From NCBI GenBank assembly GCA_963989385.1, contig OZ022498.1, positions 104,207,298 through 104,271,297 of the forward strand: a stretch of 64,000 nt of DNA, read 5' to 3'. This document shows positions 11,608 to 23,200 of the stretch, piece by piece. Made by a program: the position numbers and the translations under genes. The notes beneath the pieces were generated by a model. It searched no databases. It had not been told where the DNA came from and worked only from the letters and a program-made list of their open reading frames with translations. The stretch is from Ctena decussata (lineage: Eukaryota > Mollusca > Bivalvia > Lucinida > Lucinidae). How positions within the stretch are numbered: position 1 is the stretch's first letter; each line of letters opens with the position of its first letter.

Positions 11608-11944
11608 CAAATATTCCATGAATTTTCATCATGACAGAGTAAGTTGGCCTTCAAACGCTTTTCAGGATGATTTGTATTTGGACCCTTTTACTACTGGTTG
11701 GGCTATGGAGACTTTATGTTTATTAGTGATTCAAGGGCAATAACTTACTTTACTTTTAAAACGGTAGTATATTCATCAGGACAGTAGATGGGTATTGAAA
11801 CAACCTTCAGACATCTTTGAGCAGTTGTCTCAGAGGACGACTCAAAACGGATGTTCTCTCAAAGATGCACAATACACTGCAGCTCTGAACCTCACTCCCC
11901 TCCCTCCACAAAAAAACCCCGAAGGTAATCTGGAGAGAGGACAA

Positions 11945-12415
11945 CATGTCTCTTGGATCAAAGGTGGAACTGGTGCACTTCCTTCTCACATCCACATTTC
12001 TGTATGTCTTTGAATCGTAGACCTTTACAGCAGAGTTAGAGAAAAGAACGCAGGCCTTTGAGATGAGGATTATCAAACACTTCGTATAAGGACCACGAAA
12101 TAATGAGCTTGCTCGCAGAAGTAGCCATTGTTTAATATGACGAACTTCTGATCGTTGTCAAGAAATGGAAACTGAGGTGGCGTGGCCACATCTCAAGGCC
12201 CGCTTGTTCAGCAAAGACGATTTTACAGGGCACAGTAAAAGGCAACGAGGAAGAGATACACAAAGGAAGAGATGGGAAGACAATATCAAAGAGTGGATAG
12301 GGATGGACTTAGCCAGTACAACTAATGCAGCTGAAAACGTGGCAAGGTTGAAAGGGGTTGTCGCAAAGTCATCAGTGTTGCCCCAATGACCTTGCAAGGG
12401 TATGAGATGGAATAG
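11945..12415 (+). pseudogene. LINE reverse-transcriptase C-terminal fragment with stops and frameshifts
   Basis: Three frames together recover the tail of a non-LTR retrotransposon polyprotein. KVELVHFLLTSTFLYVFES is followed by a stop, then FTAELEKRTQAFEMR and another stop. WKLRWRGHISR and AKTILQGTV follow. After a +1 shift comes RGRDTQRKRWEDNIKEW, ending in VLPQ and a stop. At least two in-frame stops and one frameshift show that it is dead. The palm-domain catalytic motif is not present. It matches the fragment at 8948-9185. Confidence 0.8.
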
Positions 12416-12949
12416 ACTAGCAATATGTTGTTGGTCACGAAATAAGTCTGCATCAGGTTTGGTGTGCACCACATAAACAAGTACTGCCTTTGGTGATGTC
12501 TTTGTTTTTCAATAATGATTCATCCCATGTAAGTGATGACCATAAAAGGCACCAGTCCGAATCCCAAAAGAACACTTTCCCCTACTGCAACTTGAAAAGT
12601 GCCCAACACAATCTGGTTTTAGGACCAAACAGTTTGCTTTTTTCGGTCCTTTGTGCACCGCCACCATTCCCAATAAAGTGAACAAAGTCACTGGTTTTAG
12701 TGCTGTAACAGTCATCCTATTACTAAGAAAGTGAGATATAAGGCGATTCATTAATAGTCGATTGTCTTAAGAGCATTTATTATTATTATTTTTGCAATAG
12801 ATCGAAGAGGAATTTCCTGTTATTGTATCGACGTTTTCTTTCTTTTTACGGTCATGATTTGTTGATAAAATAATTGTTTTTTTTTGTCCTAAATATTAGG
12901 ACAAAATTTCCGGACGGAAAAGTGTAGACATGTCAGACTGCTCTATCAA
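12416..12949. other. Unannotated stretch, no gene seen
   Basis: It holds a perfect 25-base hairpin, TTTTGTCCTAAATATTAGGA plus CAAAA, at about 12883-12907. Overlapping opposite-strand frames at 12490-12750 are not recognisable. Confidence 0.4.
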
Positions 12950-13440
12950 AGGCCCCGTTGCTTTGTGATTTTTTTTATCATGGGGAATTGCTGCAAGATT
13001 CTCACCTAAGTTTTGTCATTGCATATGACAGGGATCAGCCAATTTTGAACAAACGGATCAGCCTTGAGTTTCACATAAACGAGTTTTGGAAAAAAATATT
13101 TGGATCATTTTAGTTTGCGACTATAATGACATACTTTCGATATCAAAAGTTGGTAAAAATACAGTGCACAGACGTATGCTTATATAGCATATAACATGTA
13201 TCCCGCCTACGTTTATATAGCATTGCTAGACGGGGAATCAGAAAAGGATATTTTGTTTTGTTGAGCGATTTGTCATTTTTAGAAAACATGTTCTCTCTAC
13301 TTTTAGCCAGTTATCTGACTCAATTTATGCATATCAAGCCACATTTTATAACAAATGTGACGACTGAACTGCTTTTCATAGTAATTTGTGTTTAGACGTT
13401 TTAACTACTGGTAGGGCTCATCAGGACTATAGAGACTTAG
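12950..13440 (+). mobile_element. TTAA-type MITE copy, diverged
   Basis: It starts AAGGCCCCGTTGCTTTG and carries TTGCTGCAAGATTCTCACC, GAGTTTCACATAAACGAGTT, GGTAAAAATACAGTG, TATAGCATTGCTAGACGGGG and TTTAGACGTTTTAACTACTG, ending near ACTATAGAGACTT. These words are in the same order as in 61036-61517. The TTAA ends are decayed. Confidence 0.75.
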
Positions 13441-13996
13441 GAGCCGTCGAATTAGAGTCGGCACTGCTGGGTCCCGCTACCAGCAGAATATAGCACCAGC
13501 GAGCAAAACTAACCTTGGTGAACTCCAAGGTCCCATTGCGCTCCCTCTGGCACAGGCACCTTAACACATTCTATTATAAACATAGGTTTTACCTTTACGT
13601 TTCATGTGACGGGCTGTCGGTCAGTATGTATAAACAAAAAAGGTGTCATCTAAAAAATGACAGTAGGTCCTTTTAGTTAGAATATATAGAAAAGATTTAC
13701 GATCTCACTACGCGGGTAAAACCTTAGATCTACATATAAATGTAAAGGTTAATTACCTTTGAATGGTTCAATACATGCTTCTATATTCAATAGCTGGCTC
13801 CATCGCAAGGAATGTATAACATTCAATTGTACACACACACACACACACACACACACACCAATAAATAATGCCAGGGAAAAATGTTTAATCGAATCAGGAA
13901 CAGGTTGTCGAGTTGGTGGGCATATCGGAAAGCTGCAAGTGTTAGCCTTCAGAAAGAAAACGTTTAACGAACCCTTGCATTGTTGAACGGACCTCT
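13441..13996. other. Unannotated stretch with (AC)n
   Basis: No gene seen. An (AC)14 microsatellite lies at 13831-13858 and gives a His-Thr artefact frame. Confidence 0.6.
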
Positions 13997-14239
13997 GGCC
14001 CCGAGGTTATAAAACCTTTTTCATGCTCAACTCAACTGAGCATGAAATTTTACCGGCTAGTAGATAGCAAATTATTGATAAGTACAGTTGTTTTCATGCT
14101 CAGTTTAGCTGAATATGAAATTTTCTCTGCTTATGAATATGAAAATGCCAACATCAGTTGGCATTTTCATATTTATCAGCAGAGAAAATTTCATGCTCAG
14201 CTGAGTTGAGCACGAAAAAAGTTTTATAACCTCGGGGCC
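13997..14239. mobile_element. 243 bp foldback MITE
   Basis: The ends GGCCCCGAGGTTATAAAAC and GTTTTATAACCTCGGGGCC are perfect inverted copies of 19 bases. Arms continue through TTCATGCTCAACTCAACTGA and its mirror. The centre is a near-perfect hairpin, ATATGAAAATGCCAAC/GTTGGCATTTTCATAT. No frame. Confidence 0.9.
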
Positions 14240-14810
14240 TGGTGAGCATTTGATGGTAAAATGGATTCGACGCTCCTAACAATGCGCACACGGGAAGCTT
14301 TTTTATTTTCATATAATTTGCATTCATCCAAGAGGCCGGTAGCTCATTTTCAATAAAAGGTACAGCTTTGCATAGTTTTATCACTTCCCTCGGCTTTCTA
14401 TTCTATCTCCTCTCTTTAGTAATATTTCAATTCTCATATCGACGTTCTCCCCGCACCTCAGCAGAACGGATCCATAGTCGCAGTAACGGGGAGCCGATCG
14501 TCCGTCCAATCTCGTCTCCTCTCTTTCTGGAGAACTCCCTGAAATACTGTATCAAATAGCCGTTTAACTAAAGACAACAACCAACCAGTCAATACCATTT
14601 TAAGTAAGCAGCAGGTGCGGGTCGTGGCTGTTTTCTCTTCTCTCCTATTCTATTCTTCTGTGAGGGGCATTTTATATGGAACTATATTATCTGTACCACT
14701 TTCCCCTTGAAATTAGATTCCTTTCACTTGACTAAAACTAAGTCTTACGAGTGTGATTGATCTGTTTATGATAGCCTTAAGTTTCTCAATAGTGCCGCAA
14801 TTACTCTTAA
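14240..14810. other. Unannotated stretch, no gene seen
   Basis: It contains a partial copy of the dispersed segment with TATCGACGTTC near 14440. It ends with the TTAA target (14807-14810) of the next MITE. Confidence 0.4.
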
Positions 14811-15277
14811 AGTCCCCATATTATATGCCTATCAGTGTTATAAAAAGTCCAAACACAAATCATTATGAAAACCCTTTCAACCTTCAGGTGTGAAGATAAA
14901 ATGCAGGTTGATTTTCATAAATTGATCCAAATAGCTGGCAAAAAGTATGGAAAACAGGTTTTTGAACACCTACGAATCGCTCAACAAAATATGATTCTCC
15001 TTTTCTGTTTTCCGGTTGAGTGATGCAATGTGAACAAAAGCACCACGGTGAATGGGGCCCCACCCTTGTACATTGTATTTTTACCATTTTATTCAAGGAC
15101 ATGAAATCGAAAGTAGGTCATTTTAATTACTTACTAAAATGACCCAAATAATTTTTCAAACCCTTTTTATGTGAAACTCATGGATGTTTTATTTGTTTTA
15201 AGTCGGCCGATCGCGGTCATTTACAATGAAGAAACTATCGTAATGAAATTATTCAAGTTTATAGAGCAATAGGGCCT
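14811..15277 (-). mobile_element. TTAA-type MITE, near-complete, 467 bp
   Basis: It is flanked by TTAA at 14807-14810 and 15278-15281. The outer ends AGTCCCCATAT and ATAGGGCCT are imperfect inverted copies of the family terminus AGGCCCCATAGCTCTATCAG. Internal words are the reverse complement of 61036-61517. The duplicated TTAA suggests a piggyBac- or Kolobok-like mobiliser. Confidence 0.8.
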
Positions 15278-15281
15278 TTAA

Positions 15282-17089
15282 TATTTGGAAAAAACATATA
15301 ATTTCTCTTATAACCAATCCTCAAACTTAAAAAATAACAATTGGCGGTGAGCTTTGTAAACTGTTTAGACCTTATCGGGCTGGCCAAGCGGTCTAATATG
15401 GCTCTACTCTGTTTGCTCCAATGTAAAATTAAAATCGTGAAAAGTTCCTTCAAGAGCAGAGAATACATACAGAAGTAGGAACATGGGCCAGACTACGTAG
15501 TTTCGGCTAATAAAGCCTCGTCAGTGACCCTGACCAGAAAAAGCATACTTAAATTTCTAAATTTTTATCGGGCAGTCGATTCAAAGACTGATTAATTTCA
15601 AAAGGATCCAAATAATATAAAAGACGATGATCTAGAACAATTGTCTAAATCGATCTCAAATTTTAGATTACTCAGAATCTATCCTCTGATCTCAAAGGAT
15701 GTAAATAAAATATTATCTGCACTATAGATGATGTACGGGGAGACGTTTTACGGCCGCCACACGGCACAACACCAGCTGCAGTGAGGTAAAATTAAAATCG
15801 TGAAAAGCCTACGACGGAAAGTCAACAGATCAGCCACGTCACGAAAACGTTACATTGTCGCACTGCAAACAGCGGAAGCTAATAACAGTCTTTATTTACT
15901 TGGTCTACTGGCAGGCTACCAGTGGTGGCCGTTTTTTAATACACTTTTTTATCTTGTAACCGACATATTGCATTAAGTATTCTATATTTTGATTCAATAA
16001 ACTATGAGTTCTTGTCGCTGTAATACTGATTTATTTTTTTCGAATAGATTATAACATGAGCCTGTGACAGACCCTCAAACTAGGTCACCAACGAGCATTA
16101 AAATACGAACTACCGTACCAGTTGTGGCCATCAGGATTGCCCTGTGTTGAATAATGCATTTTTGAAAACGTGTTGTGTGTTTAAACTTTGATATGTTGTT
16201 GTTAGTCTGTGGTCTTTGTCACATTTTAACAGTTTTAGCGCGTTCGGCAGAGTCGGAATATAAGCAACAGAAACCGTTATCAGAAACGGACTTTAAAACT
16301 GTGACGTAGCCATTTCGTAGGCACACGCTACCTATTACATCGAAAACAAACGTAAATAATGTTGACATGTGTGCTGTGATTTACAAGAATCTAGAATTTT
16401 TTTGTTTTGCAGGCTGGTTGCAAGTTATACCTTTTTCGTGATAGGTGAACATTTATATAGCAATTTGTACATGTTTATTTCTGTATTTATTTGTGTGCGT
16501 GTCAAGGGTTGTAGTCCCCCCCCCCCCCTCCCCGGAAAGGCAATGATGTTGATATAAGGGTAGCTTGGGGATATTGTTTACCTTTTGCATCCCTGGCTGA
16601 GAACTTTACCCATCTTTTTTGTGGGCGTTCGTTTTGTTCCCTTGTACAAAATAGCCGAATCTGAGACAGAACAAATACGTAATTGCAAGTGCAGAACGCA
16701 AACGGCCACCACTGGTACGCGGCCACCACTGGTCACACGCCAGTATATAGATTTTGACCAGTCTGTATAGCGAAAAGCGAAGACCCAGTTCAGACGCGCA
16801 GGCTGAGTCTGTGCCTTTCGCTGTACAGACTTACGTACACCTACAATTATTATTATTATATTTTCTTTATGTGGAAGCTGACGGAATATGCGACACTAAG
16901 ACAGCGTGAAATTGGTAATCGATAGAATAATTTGCTTTTCTTTGCTACTTTGTAATCCGAAATGGAAATAAGAATTAGCAAACGATTGTAATAAAACTAA
17001 TTTATATTCAGATAACAATGCGTGCTAGCATATTAATGTGGCAATGATGTATCAATGTTCGTGTCAAATGTTTTATATGAGCATAGCCA
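15282..17089. other. Unannotated stretch, no gene seen
   Basis: Segments near 15440-15500 (TCCTTCAAGAGCAGAGAATA) and 15765-15800 (CACCAGCTGCAGTGAGGTAA) recur at 49130-49210, so a dispersed repeat is present. A C-run lies at about 16516-16529. Short frames are not recognisable. Confidence 0.4.
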
Positions 17090-17420
17090 GTTGGTATCGG
17101 ACCTAGATGGAGAGAGTGAACTAGAGAAATGACTCTTGTCTGGCCGTGTGTATGTTAGCCCGTCCGTCCGTACGGCCGAAATCTTGTCCTCGCAAAGCTA
17201 GTTGTTATCGGACCTAGATGGAGAGAGTGAACTACAGAAATGACTCTTGTCTGGCCGTGTGTATGTTAGCCCGTCCGTCCGTACGGCCGAAATCTTGTCC
17301 TCGCAAAGCTAGTTGTTATCGGACCTAGATGGAGAGAGTGAACTACAGAAATGACTCTTGTCTGGCCGTGTGTATTTTAGCCCGTCCGTCCGTACATCCG
17401 AAATCTTGTCCTTGCAACTC
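17090..17420 (+). repeat. 111 bp tandem repeat x 3
   Basis: TATCGGACCTAGATGGAGAG recurs with an exact 111-base period (ATCGG at 17096, 17207, 17318). The first two units differ at a few positions and the next is nearly identical until it decays after CCGTCCGTCCGTAC. Each unit contains a CCGTCCGTCCGT block. The near identity suggests recent expansion. Confidence 0.93.
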
Positions 17421-17485
17421 CTCTTACCCTTTTTTACCCAACCGATTTGAAATTGTGAAAACTTAATTCTTATCATTTGAAAATG

Positions 17486-17719
17486 AGCCGCGACACGACA
17501 AAACCAATAATGTGGTTTTGCGCCCATTGCAGACTCAGATCACCCTGGGTATCTGCCTAGTCTTAGCTGAGTCTTCCCTAAGCGCTTAAAGGGCAGCTAT
17601 GGGTCTAAGCTATCTTCATGCGGACAGCGAAGACTCTGATCAGTCTGGGCGGATGCCCAGGCTGATCTGAGTCTGCGCTGGGCGCACAACCACATTGTTG
17701 GTTTTGTCGTGTCGCGGCT
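17486..17719. mobile_element. 234 bp palindromic MITE, copy 2
   Basis: Same termini (AGCCGCGACACGAC / GTCGTGTCGCGGCT) and the same 234 bp length. Flanks are AAAATG and CAAATG, a one-mismatch six-base target duplication. The central region differs slightly from the other copies (GTCTTAGCTGAGTC). Confidence 0.9.
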
Positions 17720-18440
17720 CAAATGTACATGTGGCTTCGGATGTTTGATTCGGCCGTTTTTGGTGGAGTTATACATCAACAGAAACTGCAACCAACTCAT
17801 GGTTTCTGTAAGGCTAAGTAATTGTGTTTTTAGGGACTGATTGCCCATACACTTTAAGGAATAGTTTATTTATATTCCGTTCAGTTAATTTTTGCAGTGT
17901 TTAATGCTTTCAATAATCCTCATGTGTCATAACTGCCAGCCGTTGTCTCAGAAACTACAGCTAGTAGCTCTAAATCATGCAAAATATTGATGACGCCATA
18001 TTTATATTATAGATGATGGTGAACCATGGAGAAAACTAACTATTCCCATGGAGATATTCTATTTCAGGCAAAGGTAGGCGGCAAATCTTTGTCAAAATCA
18101 AGGGAATCATTATTTTTACAGAGCTTATTCCTTAGCCAATATCCGCCAGAAAAAAAGGTGCAAGAAAATGCTAATTGTCGTTGAAAAAGAGTTTTTTTTT
18201 TTGTCATGCTTTACTCTTTCCAATTGTTGAACAAGTATGGCTAGCAACTGAGTGTCGATATGCAGTTCTCAATAGTTCGATAAATGCTATATATACTAGA
18301 AAAAGACACTTCTAGAATTTTTTGGTTTTCTATTTGTCATGAAACATATACAGTGTTGCACTTCAATTTTCGCCCTTTAACGTTGTGTCCCACTGGAAAC
18401 ACGCTACAATTCTACATGTAAATGATTAAATTAATACATG
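17720..18440. other. Unannotated stretch, no gene seen
   Basis: AT-rich. Short frames only, with no recognisable repeat or motif. Confidence 0.4.
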
Positions 18441-18674
18441 ATCCGCGACACGATAAAACCAACATAGTATTTGTGCGCCCAGCGCATACTCAGATCAGCC
18501 TGGGCATCCGCCCAGTCTGATCAGAGTCTTCGCTGTCCGCATGGAGGTAGCGTAGACCCTAAGCTACCCTTTAGGTGCTTAGCGAAAAGTCTGATCAGAC
18601 TGGGCGGCTGTCCAGGCTGATCTGAGTCTTTGCTGGGCGCACATGCCACTTCGTTGGTTTTCTCATGTCGCGGC
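18441..18674. mobile_element. 234 bp palindromic MITE, copy 3 (diverged left end)
   Basis: The left end reads ATCCGCGACACGAT and the right end ATGTCGCGGCT. The inner words AGACTCAGATCAGCC-type and CCGCCCAGTCTGATCAGAGT are intact, and length is again 234 bp. Flanking hexamers no longer match, so this copy looks older. Confidence 0.88.
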
Positions 18675-19373
18675 TCAGTCATATTTATTTCATCTAGTGT
18701 ATTACAGGACTGTATTGGGAACGATATAATCGCCCTCAGACTAAACATAAACTCTTTGATTTCTTTCAGTTGCGTATTATTTTCACCTGTTAAGCATAAA
18801 ATCAGTTTGCTATTTTGGTAAATATTTATGCTCGTATGATCAATGTAGGTTGTAGACCATAAAGACACAATAAATTTTGAAAACGACTTTTCAGCCTTGT
18901 TTCAGCCATAGACTGTAACAGCTGCGACCGTACTGATATAAAACAAGAAAGAATCTTTAGAAGTTTGAAAACCGTAAGTTTTAAAGACGTCCTCAAAATT
19001 ACATTCCAGTTTAATTTTATAAAGGAAAAAAAAAAACAACACACGACAGTGAATGCAAAGGAAATAACTAATATGAATACCCCAGCTATATCATAACAAC
19101 AACATAAAAAATCAAACATGTATTTCACATCAATACAAATATTGTTACATATATAGTTTTAAGTGTTTTGTTCTCTCATTTTGCGATTTTGTTGTGTTGT
19201 ATTATGGCGCATAATTTGATTTCTGTAGACTTTACAACCTAGTTTTGCTATATATAGTAAATGGTATGTATACTGATTCTTTTTTTGTCTTTCCATGTCA
19301 GAGGTGAGTATTGGGAAGAGCCTTAGGGAAAAGTCGTGGTTATAATGTAGAGGTGTTGATGCCATTGTTAAGC
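18675..19373. other. Unannotated AT-rich stretch, no gene seen
   Basis: The minus-strand frame at 18826-19128 is hydrophobic because of low-complexity T-rich sequence (CFFFS and similar) and has no recognisable family. Confidence 0.4.
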
Positions 19374-19708
19374 TTTTCCATAGCTTCTTTTTTCCTAATA
19401 CTTTACAAGTGAACGAGTGCATCAGATGAAGGTCACCGCGGATGTGTTCACACCCCCGGTGACGTATGCTGATAAAACTGTGAATTGATATCATTCCGTG
19501 GCTGTGAAATAAGTTAGTAGGGTGCTGAGTTTGAAGTTTCCTTTAACAATGGCTATGTGATTCTATGATAAAAAACCCAACCTCCCACCACGTTGGTTTG
19601 TGTCTGTATGCGCTTGTTCACGCCTTTTCATGGCTTCTTTTTTTTTTTCCAATACTTTACAAGTGAAGAGTGCATCAGATGAAGGTCACTGCGGATGTGT
19701 TCATTGTG
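19374..19708 (+). repeat. Direct repeat, about 80 bp x 2, 250 bp apart
   Basis: AATACTTTACAAGTGAA, then GAGTGCATCAGATGAAGGTC and GCGGATGTGTTCA, occur at about 19374-19455 and again at 19627-19708 with few differences. A local duplication with unrelated spacer. Confidence 0.85.
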
Positions 19709-19820
19709 TGGAAGACAGCCATCTTCTTACTCATCCAAGGTGTATATATTATTCTTTCGTTCTTTAACCTATCTGTCTCGATATGATTGAAGCATACTGG
19801 AACAAACGCCGGTCAGACTA

Positions 19821-20137
19821 GTTATGCACTAGAGATTTGTAACCACTGCCCCCACAACCTACGGGAAAGGGTGGGGGATAGCGGGGATAACGTGCAGGGC
19901 AATAACTTTTTTATTGCCCCCATAGTGCATGGGGGGGGGGTGCCGGGGTTCTAACATTTGGATCTTTGCCCCAGTGGAATTTTCTGTTGTAGAGAGCAGG
20001 GCTAACAACAGGGCTATAACCACCAGCATGTTCCCAGAGGGTGGGGCTTATACCAGGGCACTGAAAAATGAAAAGTCATTAGCCCCGCTATTCCCCGTAG
20101 GTTGGGGGACAGTGGTTACAAATGACTGGTGCATTAC
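19821..20137. mobile_element. TIR/foldback element, about 317 bp
   Basis: Left TTATGCACTAGAGATTTGTA with ACCACTGCCCCCACAACCTA is mirrored by TAGGTTGGGGGACAGTGGTT with ACAAATGACTGGTGCATTA on the right. A poly-G run lies at about 19930-19939. The 103-residue forward frame at 19929-20240 runs through the element and is not a recognised protein. Confidence 0.8.
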
Positions 20138-21030
20138 TTGTGAAAGTGTTTACGGCGGCTCCATCACTCGTATATTGTGTCATGCTGCTACGAAGATAGG
20201 TGACCCATTTTATGCTGTCACGATCGAGGGCAACGGGTAAGAAATGCGAGCATGGACAGCATTAAATAGGTAATATAATATCCAAAGTCAATGCAGTTTT
20301 CTTCCACTGTATTTGTCAAAATTTGTAAATTACATGTATGCTGTTCCTTTATGTCAAATTTAAAAACAAGAGCGCCGTGAGGCCCTGAATTGCTCACCTG
20401 AGTAAAAGTGTCAAACGTCAAACTAGGGTCGTCGTTTGAACAAACCTGATAGTTTGATACTTTCATAGTATGAGAGACGTTAGTTAAAGGTCAAAGAATG
20501 GCCTTGACCTCTGTTGCTTACCAATGTTCATGTACTCATTTATTTGACTGTATTTAATAACTTTTGCACAAAAACACCATCTGTATTTTACAAGCTGAGC
20601 AAAATTTGTTAAAAGTACCAACTTTTAGTAATATATTGTGCAACGTTGATGGTGACACTTAAACATACGGCCGTGCATGACGAAACTGTTTATTTTTTTC
20701 ATAGCTACAGTTGTATCCGTCATACAAGAAAAGGCGCATTAAGATTCCTTATCAAAGTTTTATCGCGATGTTCATGATCAAACAGAGTAGGTTAAGCAGT
20801 TAGAGCAACAATTATGGCTATTGCTAGAGCAACAATAATAGTTATATAATCATGATAATAAGATATTTGCAGAAAACGTTTCCAACCCTCAGAGACCGAC
20901 CACGTGGGGAAGTGTTATAGGCTGCATGGTACACCCGTAATTTATATGAACTACGGTGATAGGTGGCTCATTTGACAGGACAACCGGCACTTTTCAGATT
21001 AATTTGTAGGAAACGTATTGTAAGTTTGAC
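20138..21030. other. Intergenic, with a Helentron-like left-end fragment
   Basis: AACAAGAGCGCCGTGAGGCC with CTGAATTGCTCACCTGAG at about 20366-20402 has the look of a pearl/Helentron-type left end. AGGTCA-bearing sequence follows to about 20560. No right end was found. The rest shows nothing recognisable. Confidence 0.4.
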
Positions 21031-21131
21031 AAATGTGTTTTAAATCTGGCCACAAACTATACGGTAGCATAACATAATCAGAAGTGATATGGAAGTTATG
21101 CTACCGTATAGTTTGTTACCAGATTTAAAAC
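21031..21131. repeat. 101 bp near-perfect hairpin
   Basis: AACTATACGGTAGCATAAC is followed after about 21 bases by its exact complement GTTATGCTACCGTATAGTT. Outer pairs TTTTAAATCTGG / CCAGATTTAAAA extend the stem to about 36 bases with minor mismatches. Confidence 0.9.
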
Positions 21132-21230
21132 ATAGGAGATAAAAGCGTGACGTCACTGATCAGACACCTGGGTGATTCCCCGAGTATGGTTGGCAGAAAG
21201 ATTGATACGGTATTATACTATGTAGCTAAT

Positions 21231-21516
21231 AATTGATTGATTGAGTGATTGAGTTGGGTTTAACGGCCCTTTGAGACAGCATTTCAGTCTATATCGGGCA
21301 GTCTCCCAGAGAGAGTGAGAAAAAAAGAGAAATGATAGAGAAAAAATGTCCAAACAACCCCCAGCCACACCCACTGCAAGCACAGTAGGCCCTTGTTGTC
21401 ACCCTCGGTAAATAAAATAAAATAAAGACTTTACTTGTCCTACTATTATCCAAATCAGTAGGACGCCCCGGCACTGGAAGTTACACGCAGCACCATCGCT
21501 AAACCCGACCACCCCC
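21231..21516 (-). mobile_element. SINE-like retroposon with 12 bp target duplication
   Basis: Read on the minus strand it ends in GGCCGTTAAACCCAACTC followed by a (CAAT)n-like tail. It is flanked by TATGTAGCTAAT at 21219-21230 and 21517-21528, a 12-base direct duplication typical of target-primed insertion. Family copies are at 60313-60547, 61528-61776 and 63312-63720, with a tail fragment at 37237-37277. No clear polymerase III A/B boxes are seen, so it may be a 5'-truncated SINE or a LINE 3' piece. Confidence 0.8.
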
Positions 21517-21528
21517 TATGTAGCTAAT

Positions 21529-22000
21529 GTGCGTGATTGTGTCTGTAAAATATGAATTTAAACCAGTAAAATTTTAATGTTTTAGACAAATAATATGTAA
21601 GGCTTACATTTGCTTTAATGAAATTGAATTTCATGATTTATTTGCGTGCTAAGATGCTTCAAAATTATATGTTTTTTTCCTTTCTATCACACATGTTCAT
21701 AGCGCAAATTTATAAAAGGCTAGATGATGTAGCGTGTAAAAAGGGGAACGGAAAATACAACGAATGAACGAACAGACAAACAAACCATTAAATGAATGAA
21801 TGACGGAATAAATGGCAGTGAATCGTTGATGAATGACTCAGATACATATTTTTTTCTGTTATATTTCCTAGTTCAAGCTTCTAAACATCATGTAACTTTC
21901 AAAAAGTATTGTTGGCTTAACTCTATTATAGAATTCTACAAACTGTTTTAAAATCAGTATTTCAGGTGGTATTTGCTTGTTATAAGATATAGCTTAAAGC
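21529..22000. other. Unannotated stretch, no gene seen
   Basis: Between 21755 and 21835 a degenerate AATGAATGA/ACGAACAGAC simple repeat is present. No gene signal. Confidence 0.45.
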
Positions 22001-22173
22001 CTGCAGGGGCGGATACAGGAATTTTGGATAGGAGGTTCAAATTAGCTTCAAAGGGGGTTCGGTTTGTGCAGTTTGACCATTTTTCCTGAAATTTCCCTTG
22101 AAAATGAAATAATTTAGGCTGAAAAGGGGGTTCGTTTGAACCCCCCGAACCCCCTCTGGATCCGCCACTGCAG
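22001..22173. mobile_element. Short TIR element, about 170 bp
   Basis: CTGCAGGGGCGGATACAG at the left and CTGGATCCGCCACTGCAG at the right are imperfect inverted ends. The next-inner GGTTC-containing G-rich words are also mirrored (GGGGGTTC / GAACCCCC). No coding capacity. Confidence 0.7.
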
Positions 22174-23200
22174 CCTACACTGAAACGAGATGAAATGCGA
22201 AATTGAATTTTATCATTGAATTATTGTTAGCATTAAACTGTTCTTAACTTGGTAGAACTCGCATTCACAAAATACAATGTATACTTTTTTATCATAGATA
22301 CTCTAATAAAAAGTATCTGAGTCTGTATCCTATGTTAATTTTCTGAATTAAAAATGTTTGTTTCCTATAGTATAATAGTATCTTCGCTGTCTTCAGTGGA
22401 TCCCTTGATCAAGGACGTCTTATCATAGTTCAAAAAACGCCGCAGGTGTTCTGCGGTGACAATTTGAAATAAACATGTACATATATCTAAAATAAACTGT
22501 TTGTGCGCCGAGTGCGGCTAAGTATCCGTTAGCACAAACGTACGGCTTCCTCAGTTTTATTTTTTTTGCTTTCTTTCTTTATTGTTTATAAAATTTTAAG
22601 AAATCGCAAACATCGACAGATATTATCATTTATATCATTTTTATTTTTAATTTCTTGTCCCTAAATCCGATCGACATTTTACAGTAATTCCGCTTAAGTT
22701 CTCTTAGATATAATATTCTAATTTTTATTTCATTTGCATCTTATCCTATTTATACTAATAAATATACTTTACAATAGAAAAGATTAAGATACTGATCTAC
22801 AGTATTTTCATTTTTGTTCTCTTAATATTTTTTTCAGTCGTAGTTATTAAGAAAATCAGTCCGGTTAAGTTGATGGTGTACCCAAATACGTGTGTTACTA
22901 GATGAAATCAATTAATTAAATAATTTCTTTTTCGTATGACAGGGGACTAAGACCATATTTCCAATTGTTTTAAATCGGTAGATATTTATTCGCTTTTATT
23001 TTAATTATCTTTGACGCATTTTAGCGATTACACTTCAGACTATCCTATAGAAAAACACTGTCCGCTGCTAATCTTTTGCCAACCAAGCTACCCACGTGAT
23101 CATCCGATGATTCCCGTTATCTCCTATAGACGGGCAGCGTTATCGTACATGAAATAGATGTCGTTAGTACACGTTAAGTATCAAATCAGGCCACCAAAGC
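22174..23200. other. AT-rich stretch, no gene seen
   Basis: Long T- and A-rich runs (for example 22560-22860) with no recognisable frame, repeat end or splice-supported exon. Confidence 0.45.

Noticed and set aside
12165..12389. A 74-residue gene starting at the ATG near 12165
   Set aside because: Its first part is the wrong frame of a LINE tail and only the second half is in the true frame. It is a frameshifted pseudogene.
19374..19494. Start of a 111-residue minus-strand protein
   Set aside because: It overlaps a local direct repeat and has no recognised motif.
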